NCBI RefSeq assembly: GCF_902859735.1
Contig: NZ_CADIJY010000001.1
Coordinates: 992,001 to 1,056,000, forward strand
Source of the DNA: Achromobacter aegrifaciens
GTDB taxonomy: Bacteria; Pseudomonadota; Gammaproteobacteria; Burkholderiales; Burkholderiaceae_B
Length of the DNA: 64,000 bases
Reading direction: 5' to 3'
Within the stretch, counting starts at the first letter, position 1; each line of letters starts with the position of its first letter. Below the pieces are notes generated by a model. It ran no database searches. It saw nothing but the letters and a program-made list of their open reading frames with translations, and was not told where the DNA came from. The position numbers and the translations under genes were made by a program. Below, piece by piece: positions 18,301-25,309 of the stretch.

Positions 18301-19495
18301 CGCTGACGCCGCCGGCCTCGGACCCTATCTGGACCATCAGTCGGCGCGCGCCCTGACCTTGGGCGCCGAGGCCGGGGTGTACCTGGCGGCGCTGGATCCC
18401 ATCAGCGCGGCCTCGCCGCTGGCTCAACGGTGGCGCGCCATCAATCAGGATCTGGAGCGGTATCGGTTGCGCAATCCAAACAGCAGCTTGCTGCGCCTGG
18501 AACAGTTCGTGCAGGCAGTGGCGGACCCGGCTTCGGGCGGCTGCAGGGCGCGCCCCGCGGGTCCGCCGCCGGCCGGCGGCGACGATTACTTCGGCGCCGT
18601 GTATGCACGTCTGTACAGCGCGCTGCAGGGACGTTGCAATCAACGGTATGTGTCCGACCTGCGCCAGCAGTGGGAGGATTTCTCCGCGACCTTCAACGTG
18701 CTGGTGGCGGGCCGCGCGCCGTTCAATGCGGGCGCGGTGGGTGCGGTTGCGCGGTATGCCAGCGTGGGAGCCATTGCCGCACAAGGCTCCGCGGGGCTGG
18801 CGTCGGCGGATTACGGGCAACTTGGCCAGACCTTGAAGCGTTATGACGGAGTGGCCGGAACATACCGGGATGCGGACGGCGAAGCCAGGGGCGCGACTCC
18901 ATCCGGATCGGTCATGAGGTTCATCGACAATTTCGCGCAGGTCCGCGCCCTGTTCGCGCCCTTGTACCCGTCCGAGGATGCCGGGGTGGCCGGCTATGAC
19001 CTGAATGTGGAGTTCCGGGCCAACCGCAGCGATGAATTGGCCGCCAACCAATTGATCGACTGGACGCTGAACATAGGGGGGCAGAGCCTGGCTCTGGGCG
19101 ACGCGTCCAGGACCCTGCACTGGAATTACGGCACGCCGGTCACGCTGACGCTGCGGTTCGCCAAGGATTCGCCGCTGATCGCGATGGCGGACCCGCGGCA
19201 GCCCGCCCTGACGACCGACGGGCGAATCCTGACGTGGCAATTCAGCGATCCTTGGGCTTTGATCTCCATGATGCAGCGCCACCAGGCCGCCGACGCCGGG
19301 CCACGCGGAGCAGGCCCGCTGCTGCGCTTCGATTTTCCGTTGGGAATGGCCAACGCGGCTGGAATGGCGCGGGTGCCGGACCTGGAAGAGGGGCGGGTGT
19401 TCCTGCGCATCGCCCTGATGCCGGCAGGCAGGAATACGCCGCTGCAATGGCCGAACAGTTTTCCGGCGCGCGCGCCGGAATGGAGCGCGCAATGA
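15365..19495 (+). CDS. tssM: TssM (IcmF-like), T6SS inner-membrane core protein
   Basis: TssM spans the inner membrane and periplasm and contacts TssJ. The 1376-residue protein has an N-terminal membrane segment (about 5-28), a cytoplasmic domain, a second membrane segment near 408-426, and a long periplasmic part ending in the typical C-terminal domain (SPLIAMADPRQPALTTDGRI; DPWALISMMQRH). The usual Walker A loop after the 'PW..v' strand is degenerate: IPWIMVLNEGDGSGGLP (about 75-91) lacks GxxGxGKT/S. Only one N-terminal hairpin strand is obvious. It is therefore probably unable to bind nucleotide, as in some other TssM proteins. The stop overlaps the tssA start. Confidence 0.93.
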   Translation: MLTSNLFLLSVVVLTLVVFAVLGIVLYFARHGAHKKPEQDRKVVRLRSDSLRNAFRQAVELIEANIAARGERYRIPWIMVLNEGDGSGGLPIAQAGVPSVLGSEAAGPTSTQGISWNFFDRGIVIDIKAAYLDAPGQDSNEKPWDEFLGLCRNYRPQRPFDSVVITVPAGMLLTADTDSQLELARRAKLAHRRLWLAQNRFAMRFAVYVVVTDCEALEGFSEFAGALPEPLRASMLGWSSPYDLSTTYQSDWVETAMRSITGAVSDASAELFAVDAGVADARGFLLLPARIQAMQAQLQLYVDELLRPSAYHEPFFFRGIYLTGDSGELAARTIGRQAESGPRVDAGDAEPYLGDGREAANPALAELLRQPAFLRDLFERKIFQEYGLTRPSRSQHLTRPVLHRAVRWGGIALLGVWGGGLIIATVELGRHNAPLVAALEDTRRDARERAVALQQGQELPAEWYRRRALALLTLDQGLQVDSGWTVFMPGSWSRIDDLTPRVRARFAREFGEIAVTAIQRELAARASQLTGVGLDPVSGLLASDGICAPSASLEGDESSAGSLSIDEQPELRALQRYVAGADQFDAALRAFQHLRQPGGGNADALRQVVRYALGADLQGDLGNVLPYFSRGHDRNVLYGMTPTAEQGLASLQQAFGCAFEKASAQLNRRLFANNPLLLTERAVAQSTRQITDAAMNAEDAAQVSGSYRRLVTAITAQQDLLAAGKGGWMRQAAFTPGAAYDRAMARATQNRLLGPEAAAAARERDRADFEGFKSERALRLDGPDSGLLWQDKEARYVLSPSRLALRDAFAGLLAQPFMAPPRDLQPPVLDGGAVIVWNRVQLDQALALGEVRKRFLADGMKSVPPTLSPVVERTLDVQFGRLVFDQTMAAATPAQADAGEDSAAFTAARNRLLRIRALLAELGATRQSDTLDALVSRDAMEHLRQVDRRLQRSELYATRFDAEAAAPAVRTSVLAMFGVADAAGLGPYLDHQSARALTLGAEAGVYLAALDPISAASPLAQRWRAINQDLERYRLRNPNSSLLRLEQFVQAVADPASGGCRARPAGPPPAGGDDYFGAVYARLYSALQGRCNQRYVSDLRQQWEDFSATFNVLVAGRAPFNAGAVGAVARYASVGAIAAQGSAGLASADYGQLGQTLKRYDGVAGTYRDADGEARGATPSGSVMRFIDNFAQVRALFAPLYPSEDAGVAGYDLNVEFRANRSDELAANQLIDWTLNIGGQSLALGDASRTLHWNYGTPVTLTLRFAKDSPLIAMADPRQPALTTDGRILTWQFSDPWALISMMQRHQAADAGPRGAGPLLRFDFPLGMANAAGMARVPDLEEGRVFLRIALMPAGRNTPLQWPNSFPARAPEWSAQ

Positions 19496-20646
19496 GCAAG
19501 CACGAAGCAATGCCGCTGGAGGGGGCGGTACTGGAAGCCCTGCTGGCGCCGTTGCCGGCGGAAGGCGGCGCGGGTGCCGCGCTGCGCTATGCACCCGTGT
19601 ACCAGCAGATCCAGGATGCGCGCCGGCATGACGACGCCAGTCTGCCGATGGGCGACTGGGACCGTCCGTTGCAAAAAGCGGATTGGCCGCTGGTTGCCGC
19701 GTTGTGCCAGGAGGCTCTGGCAACGCAGGGCAAGGACCTGCAGGTGGCGGCATGGTTATGCGAAGCCTGGACGCGCTTGCATGGCCTGGAAGGCCTGGCG
19801 GCGGGGATCCGTGTGCTGGACGGCCTGCTGCAGCGTTATTGGGAAACCGCCTGGCCGCGGATGGAAGACGAAGACGCGGCCGACGCGCGTTGTGCGCCGT
19901 TCATCTGGCTGGACACCACCCTGTCGCTGGCCTGCACGCTGCATCTGCCGTTGCTGCGCGCCGAAGACAGGGAGCCGCCCGAGATCAATCTCTACGATTG
20001 GGAGCGCGCCTGCAATACGTCCCGTGCGATTTCCGGCATCGAAACGGATGCGGAATCTGAATCTGAACCTGCCGAGCCTGCGCTCAGCCGGGATGCCTTG
20101 ATGCCGTATGCGGCGCTACCGGCCAACCGTGCGGGACTTCAGTCCATGGTGAGGTTCGTCGACGCGGCCGCAGCCGCATGGGAAGGGCTGGAACGCAGAT
20201 TGGACGAACGGCTGGGGCGCGACGCGCCGGGGCTGTGGCGTACTCCCGATGTATTGGCCCGGCTGGCGCGCGTGGCCGGCGGCCTGCTGGCCGAACACAG
20301 CATCCGGTCAGGGGGAAAGGGCGAAACCATCGCCGGCGATGCCAGGAAAGCGCCGGCGCTGACAATGCCCGGCCGGGCGCATGCGGATCAGGAGGCCGCG
20401 GCCATTCATGATCCTGTGGACGCCGGTGTCGTGGCGTCGTTGGGTCCGCTGACCAATCGCGCGCAAGCCTACCGCCAGCTATCGCGCATCGCCGATTACC
20501 TGGCGGCGATCGAACCGCACAGCCCCACGCCCTACCTGTTGCGAAAGGCAGTGGCCTGGGGCGGCATGTCATTGGCGGACCTGATGCAGGAAGTCGCGCA
20601 GGAAGAGGGGGGAATGGCGCGGTACCTGTCGCTGTTGAACGAATAG
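19492..20646 (+). CDS. tssA: TssA, T6SS sheath/baseplate cap protein
   Basis: TssA primes baseplate and sheath polymerisation. The 384-residue protein has the ImpA N-terminal domain (RYAPVYQQIQDARRHDDASL; WLCEAWTRLHGLEGLAAGIR; LLQRYWETAWP) and a C-terminal helical block, RAQAYRQLSRIADYLAAIEP followed by SPTPYLLRKAVAWGGMSL, typical of the shorter TssA classes. The start at 19492 lies in an ATGA overlap with tssM; an ATG nine bases earlier is also possible. It is the last gene of the plus-strand run and converges on the response regulator with 8 bases between stops. Confidence 0.92.
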   Translation: MSKHEAMPLEGAVLEALLAPLPAEGGAGAALRYAPVYQQIQDARRHDDASLPMGDWDRPLQKADWPLVAALCQEALATQGKDLQVAAWLCEAWTRLHGLEGLAAGIRVLDGLLQRYWETAWPRMEDEDAADARCAPFIWLDTTLSLACTLHLPLLRAEDREPPEINLYDWERACNTSRAISGIETDAESESEPAEPALSRDALMPYAALPANRAGLQSMVRFVDAAAAAWEGLERRLDERLGRDAPGLWRTPDVLARLARVAGGLLAEHSIRSGGKGETIAGDARKAPALTMPGRAHADQEAAAIHDPVDAGVVASLGPLTNRAQAYRQLSRIADYLAAIEPHSPTPYLLRKAVAWGGMSLADLMQEVAQEEGGMARYLSLLNE

Positions 20647-20654
20647 CGGAACGG

Positions 20655-21299
20655 TTACTTGGGTTTGCCCAGCAAGCCGCCCCGGCGCGCCAATAGTGTG
20701 GCCTGCGTGCGGTTTTGCACGCCGAGCGCAGACAGGATGGCGGTGATGTGAGTTTTGACCGTTTTCTCGGCCACGTCCAGTTGCAGCGCAATCTCGCGGT
20801 TGCCTATGCCGGCGCATATCAGGCGCAGCACGTCGCTTTGCCTGGGAGTCAATTCGCTGAGCAAGGCAATTTCATCGGTCATGGCCGCGCACGGTATGGC
20901 CGCGGCGGTGGGCGGCTGCGCGCCTGTTCCTTGCGGCGATTGCACTTCCTCCAGCGCTGCGAGCAGCATCTGGCTGCTTGCGGACTTGTGCAGGAAGCCG
21001 CGCGCGCCTGCCATCAGCGCGCGGTCGCGGTCGTTCTGGTCTTCGGAGGCGGACATCACCAGGATGCGTATGCCGGGGCGCAATTGGCGCAGGCGCTTGA
21101 GCAGCGCGCTGCCGCCGATGTCCGGCAGGTAGTAATCCATGATCACGCAACTGATATCCGCACGGGCTGCAAGCATCGAGATGGCCTCGTTGCCGTTCGA
21201 TGCCAGGCAGATTTCAAGGGAGGGCGCCAGCCGTGCAATGGTCAGTTGCAGACCCTCGCGAAACATTGCGTGGTCGTCGACCATCAGCACAGCCGTCAT
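20655..21299 (-). CDS. NarL/FixJ-family response regulator
   Basis: This 214-residue two-domain regulator has a receiver domain with acidic pocket Asp8/Asp9 and phospho-acceptor Asp55 (in CVIMDYYLPD), and a C-terminal LuxR-type helix-turn-helix (ELTPRQSDVLRLICAGIGNREIA, TVKTHITAILSALGV). ATG 21299 has GGAG upstream and is preferred to the longer ORF from 21395. No histidine kinase is nearby, so it is an orphan here. It converges on the T6SS operon; a role in controlling that operon is plausible from position only. Confidence 0.9.
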   Translation of the reverse strand: MTAVLMVDDHAMFREGLQLTIARLAPSLEICLASNGNEAISMLAARADISCVIMDYYLPDIGGSALLKRLRQLRPGIRILVMSASEDQNDRDRALMAGARGFLHKSASSQMLLAALEEVQSPQGTGAQPPTAAAIPCAAMTDEIALLSELTPRQSDVLRLICAGIGNREIALQLDVAEKTVKTHITAILSALGVQNRTQATLLARRGGLLGKPK

Positions 21300-21508
21300 G
21301 GGAATCTCCGGGTAGGGTGGCCAGCTGCCGGCGGGGGCGGTGCTGGCTCCGGAGCGCCGCGGAGCACCCTGCGCAGGGCAATTCGGCGATGACATAATTT
21401 GTTAAGAAATTATCAAAATATGACGTCGCGGTCAATGCGTAAGCGCGCCCGCGACAAGGGGCGGACGCTCCTTGCCTGGCCGGGCCCATGGATGCTCTTG
21501 GCGTATGG
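21300..21508. promoter_or_regulatory. Intergenic region upstream of the response regulator
   Basis: This 209-base gap separates the end of the MscS-family gene from the start of the response regulator on the same strand. It contains an AT-rich patch near 21393-21425 (including AATTTGTTAAGAAATTATCAA) unlike its GC-rich surroundings, which is where the regulator's promoter most likely lies. I cannot assign -10 and -35 elements with confidence and see no clear terminator for the channel gene. Confidence 0.35.
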
Positions 21509-23986
21509 CTACGTGCGCGGCGCTTCGCCTTCCTCGCGCGCCTCCAGCTCGTTGCCCAGCACCTCGGCCGAGTCCTCGCCACGCGGCGCGGGTTCCAGCG
21601 GGCGCCGGGTGTGGCCGGCGGCGCGGGCGTCCTCGCCTTCGTCGGGCCGCTCGGCTTGCACGAAGACATTCGCCGGCGGCGCATAGCCCCGCTTGTCCTG
21701 GCCGAAGTACACCACGGTGTGCGGGTAGGGCAGTTCGATGCCGGCGGCGTCGAAGTGCTTCTTCAGCAGGCGGTTGTAGCCGCGCTGCACGGCCCACTGC
21801 ATGCCCGGCGTGGTCTTGATCAGGATCCGGATGGTCACGCCCTTCTCGTTGACCGCGGTGACCCCGGCGACCGTGATGTCTTCCAGGATCTCGGGCCCAA
21901 GCACCGTGTCGGTCATCAGCTCGGCGAAGGCCGCGCGCAGATGCACGATGGCGTCGTCCACGCTCTCGCGATGCGCGATGGTGTATTCGCCCAGGTGGTA
22001 CGAGAAGTCCCGCATGTGGTTGGCGACGACGTCCACGGACGAGAACGGCACCAGATGGTAGCCCCCGTCCAGCGTGCGGATGCCCACCGAGCGTATCGTC
22101 ATCTTCTCCACCGTGCCGAATACGCCCGCGACCTGCACCACGTCGTTCTCGTTCATGCCGTTTTCAAGCTGGATGAAGACGCCCGTGATGATGTCCTGGA
22201 CCAGCTTCTGCGCGCCGAAACCGATGGCCAGGCCGACCACGCCGGCGCCGGCGATCAGCGGTCCGACGTCGATGCCGATCTGCGACAGCAGCACCATCAA
22301 CGTCATCGTCACGATGACGATCAGCGCCGCGTTGCGGAACAGCGCCAGCAGGGTGCGCTCGCGCGCGCTGGGCATGCCGCGACCTTCGCTCTGGCTGAGG
22401 CGATGCTCGATGATGCTGGCGATCACGGTCCAGGCCAGCGCCGCGATCAGCAGCACGATGACGATGTTCACCGTCATCCGGATGGCGGCGCCGCCGGCAT
22501 CCGAGGCCAGCCAGCGGGACAGGTCGAAAGCGCGCCACGCGTCCAGGACCAGCAGCACCAGCACGATGCGAATGATCAGGCCGACCAGCTTCAAGGTGGC
22601 GGGCACATAGGCGTTGACGCGCGCCTCCAGCAGCGGCAGGCGCTTGCGCAGGTCGTCCGGCAGCCTGATTGGCTTGGCCAGCACGGTGTTCAGCAGCAGG
22701 ATCAGCAGGCTGCCCACGCCGATGACCAGCAGGGTCTGCGCGGTGGCGCGGGCCATGAAGGGCAGGGCGTTGGTCGGGTCTACCTGGCTGACGACCAGCA
22801 GGATGGTGAAGTACCCTATGCCCAGCACATGCCACACGCGCGCCAGAATGTGCAGCCGCGAGCCCATGAACGTCGTCGCGCTGGCGGCGCGCCGGTCGAG
22901 GTGCCCGCGCACGGTCTGGCGGTTGCGCCAGATGACGCGCACCGCATACACGTACACGGCCAGCATGATCAGCAGGTTGGCCAGCCGCCCCAGCGCGGGC
23001 GACAGCGAGGCCGAGACCACGGGATCGATCAGCAGCGTGCCGTAGCCGGCCGCGGTGGCGATGCGCAGCAGCCACGCATTCCAGTACCTGGCGTTGTCAT
23101 CCGTCATGGGCAAGAGGCGCAGGTGCGGATGCTTGACGGCGAACACCGTGCGGACCAGCACCTTGACGATTTCCACCGAGACGAAGGCGCGCAGGAATAC
23201 CGCGGCCAGCGTGTCCAGCGTGCCGCGGCCAGGCGTGCTCCAAAGGGCTGCGGCGCCGCCTGCCATGGCGGCAAGCACCACCACGCCGGCATCGATGGCC
23301 AGCGCGCCCACGATGGCTCCGGCGCGCCGGTACAGCACCCGCATGGAGGCAGGCGCGCCGCGTTTGGGCGGCGCTTCGGGAGTGTGGCGCTGTTCGGCGA
23401 CCCAGCGGTCGATGCGTCCGTAGACGTACATGGCGATCATCCGTAGCAGGATGAAGGCGAGGATGGTGGCGGCCGCGGCCAGGGCGAGAGGCTTCAGGGC
23501 ATGGCCCGCGGCGTCGCCGTCCATGCGCAGGCTGCTGCCCGAGGCCAGTGCGCGCATGTCTTCCACGCCCTGGCCCATGTCGGTCGCAAGGCCGGTCAGG
23601 AAGCGCTGGACGTTGTCGGCCATGCGTTCCTGCAACCCGGGTTCGGCGGGCTGCGCGGATGCAGGGGCCGCGCCTGCGGGACGGGAAGCGGCAGGCTTTG
23701 CGCCGGTGGCCTGCGCGCGCAACTCATCCACCAGCGCCTTGCGCGCTTCGGGATTCTCCAGCAAGTCCGCCAGGGCCGCCGGAGTCAGCGCCGAGGAAGA
23801 CGCCGCCGCGGCTTGCGGCTGTAGCAGCCCCGCGGCCTGGGCTTGCCAGGAAAGGGCAAGGCAACACAGCATTGTCGCCAGCAGCAGGGCCGCCAGCCAG
23901 GGCCTGGGCCGTCGGCGCCGCCGCAATGGGGCTGCCAGGACGGCAGGCGGGAAATGAACCGATGCTGTCGTTGCGGATCTAACCAC
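21509..23986 (-). CDS. Large MscS-family mechanosensitive channel
   Basis: This 825-residue inner-membrane protein gates in response to membrane tension or modulates osmotic release. It has a signal-like hydrophobic start (about 27-52), a periplasmic domain rich in Ala/Gln, several membrane helices, and the C-terminal MscS core: a pore-helix-like GVVGLAIGFGAQKLVQDIITG followed by a beta domain (NDVVQVAGVFGTVEKMTIRSVGIRTLDGGYHLVPFSSV). This layout fits YbiO-type large MscS homologues. The start is GTG 23986 with AGGAG about 8 bases upstream. The C-terminal tail is charged and low-complexity. Confidence 0.92.
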   Translation of the reverse strand: MVRSATTASVHFPPAVLAAPLRRRRRPRPWLAALLLATMLCCLALSWQAQAAGLLQPQAAAASSSALTPAALADLLENPEARKALVDELRAQATGAKPAASRPAGAAPASAQPAEPGLQERMADNVQRFLTGLATDMGQGVEDMRALASGSSLRMDGDAAGHALKPLALAAAATILAFILLRMIAMYVYGRIDRWVAEQRHTPEAPPKRGAPASMRVLYRRAGAIVGALAIDAGVVVLAAMAGGAAALWSTPGRGTLDTLAAVFLRAFVSVEIVKVLVRTVFAVKHPHLRLLPMTDDNARYWNAWLLRIATAAGYGTLLIDPVVSASLSPALGRLANLLIMLAVYVYAVRVIWRNRQTVRGHLDRRAASATTFMGSRLHILARVWHVLGIGYFTILLVVSQVDPTNALPFMARATAQTLLVIGVGSLLILLLNTVLAKPIRLPDDLRKRLPLLEARVNAYVPATLKLVGLIIRIVLVLLVLDAWRAFDLSRWLASDAGGAAIRMTVNIVIVLLIAALAWTVIASIIEHRLSQSEGRGMPSARERTLLALFRNAALIVIVTMTLMVLLSQIGIDVGPLIAGAGVVGLAIGFGAQKLVQDIITGVFIQLENGMNENDVVQVAGVFGTVEKMTIRSVGIRTLDGGYHLVPFSSVDVVANHMRDFSYHLGEYTIAHRESVDDAIVHLRAAFAELMTDTVLGPEILEDITVAGVTAVNEKGVTIRILIKTTPGMQWAVQRGYNRLLKKHFDAAGIELPYPHTVVYFGQDKRGYAPPANVFVQAERPDEGEDARAAGHTRRPLEPAPRGEDSAEVLGNELEAREEGEAPRT

Positions 23987-24103
23987 TAGTGAATCTCCTG
24001 TGCGATCTGGGCAAAAAATTCGGGGGCGAAGTCGTGCCGCGCTTAAGAAATCCGGCGCGTCGCCGTTAGTGCAGATGGCTCAACTCTGGTCTGGAGCTTT
24101 TTC

Positions 24104-24337
24104 ATGACCTCCAAATTTGTCTTCCCGGCGTTGGGACTCTTGCTTGCAGGCAGCATCGGGCTGGCGGCCCAGCAGGCAAAGTCCGCGCCGCTTGCGCCGA
24201 TGCTCGTGCGCTTCACGGTTCCCAGCCTCTGCACGGTCAGCCAGGGACCGGCTCGTCCCGCGGTGCGATGTTCCCAGGGAACGCCCTGGCATGCGCAGCG
24301 CGCGGGGGGCGACCAATACTGGACAGTGGTGTTCTGA
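24104..24337 (+). CDS. Small predicted secreted protein
   Basis: This 77-residue ORF has a cleavable-looking signal peptide (MTSKFVFPALGLLLAGSIGL then AAQQAKSA) and a short mature part with two cysteines (SLCTVSQ, VRCSQG) that could pair. A GGAG ribosome site lies about 8 bases before the ATG. It ends 3 bases short of the fimbrial tip gene, which is on the opposite strand. I do not recognise a family. The signal peptide and ribosome site make it a plausible real gene. Confidence 0.55.
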   Translation: MTSKFVFPALGLLLAGSIGLAAQQAKSAPLAPMLVRFTVPSLCTVSQGPARPAVRCSQGTPWHAQRAGGDQYWTVVF

Positions 24338-24340
24338 CCC

Positions 24341-25309
24341 TCAGAATTCGATGGTCGCGGTCACCACGTCGCTGTATTGCCCGGGGGGTGGTGCCGTCTG
24401 CGCGGGCACCCGTCCATAGACTTGCACCTGCTGGATGTTGCCGGTTCCCGTGCCGGTGACGAAGGCGGTGCCCGCGGTGCCGTCGCCCCAGGGGATCGTG
24501 CGGTCCGCCGACGTGTGCAGGTCATACCTTACCAGCCGCGTGCCGGTGGCGTCTCGCAGGTAGCGCTGGCTTACGGTGCCGTTCTGGCCGCCATTCAGGC
24601 GTATCCGGTAGGCGTCGTTGTTCGTGCAGCGCACCGCCAGCGTCGTATTCGCCAGGCGCGCCGAGCGAAAGTCAGCCATCGACCCGAAGTTCAACGGGGA
24701 GGCGGAAATGGTGCAGTTGTTGGTCACGTTGGCGCGTACCGTGAAGTTATAGCTGCCGCGAGTGGTCAGCGACGAGCAGGCGGGCCGGACCAGGATGGAG
24801 AATCCGTAGTCGAAGGTTGCCACGCCGGTGAAAGTTTCCGAGTACGCGGTCGTGGCGTTGTTGGCTGTGGGTACCGTGTATTGGCCTGACAGGATCTGCC
24901 CGGTAATGGGCTGGTTGACGGTGGCCTGGCTGCCTAGCAGGGGCTGGGTGAGGTCGAGGATGACGGGCGTGGATCCGTTGGCGGCCGAGCCCCACAGCGG
25001 GCTCATGGAGGAGTTCGGCGATAGCCGGTATTGCAGGCGATTGACTCCATTGGCCATCTGCCGCGGGTCTTGCACGGTCGATCCGCCGCCGATGCCCAGA
25101 TTCACGCACACGCGGGCATATCCCGGGGTAAGCAGGCCCCAGGTGCAGGTCGCCGTCAGCGTGCCGGTCTGCGTTACCGATGCGCCGAGCACCGGATTGA
25201 AGTTCGGAAACGTGATGGGTGTCATGGACACGGTGCAAGTTTGCGCATGCGCGCCGTTCCCGCCCAGCCACAGGGCCGCCAGCAGCAATGCGGCCATCAG
25301 TGTTTTCAT
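24341..25309 (-). CDS. Two-domain spore-coat-U-type fimbrial tip protein
   Basis: This 322-residue secreted protein has a signal peptide (about 1-20, ending HAQ) and two tandem SCPU-type domains. The first (about 22-165) begins TCTVSMTPITFPNFNP; the second (about 183-322) begins NCTISASPLNFGSM and ends with the family's YSDVVTATIEF strand. In archaic chaperone-usher systems such as Csu, the two-domain subunit is the tip adhesin. ATG 25309 overlaps the usher stop (ATGA), so it is the last gene of the operon. The longer ORF from 25327 lies inside the usher gene. Confidence 0.88.
   Translation of the reverse strand: MKTLMAALLLAALWLGGNGAHAQTCTVSMTPITFPNFNPVLGASVTQTGTLTATCTWGLLTPGYARVCVNLGIGGGSTVQDPRQMANGVNRLQYRLSPNSSMSPLWGSAANGSTPVILDLTQPLLGSQATVNQPITGQILSGQYTVPTANNATTAYSETFTGVATFDYGFSILVRPACSSLTTRGSYNFTVRANVTNNCTISASPLNFGSMADFRSARLANTTLAVRCTNNDAYRIRLNGGQNGTVSQRYLRDATGTRLVRYDLHTSADRTIPWGDGTAGTAFVTGTGTGNIQQVQVYGRVPAQTAPPPGQYSDVVTATIEF

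Noticed and set aside
17966-19753. 595-codon minus-strand open frame opposite tssM
   Set aside because: Antisense to tssM with Arg/Gln-rich low-complexity sequence; no supporting features.
21488-23446. 652-codon plus-strand open frame opposite the MscS-family gene
   Set aside because: Composition dominated by His, Gln, Asp and Arg, typical of a shadow frame; the minus strand carries a convincing channel protein.
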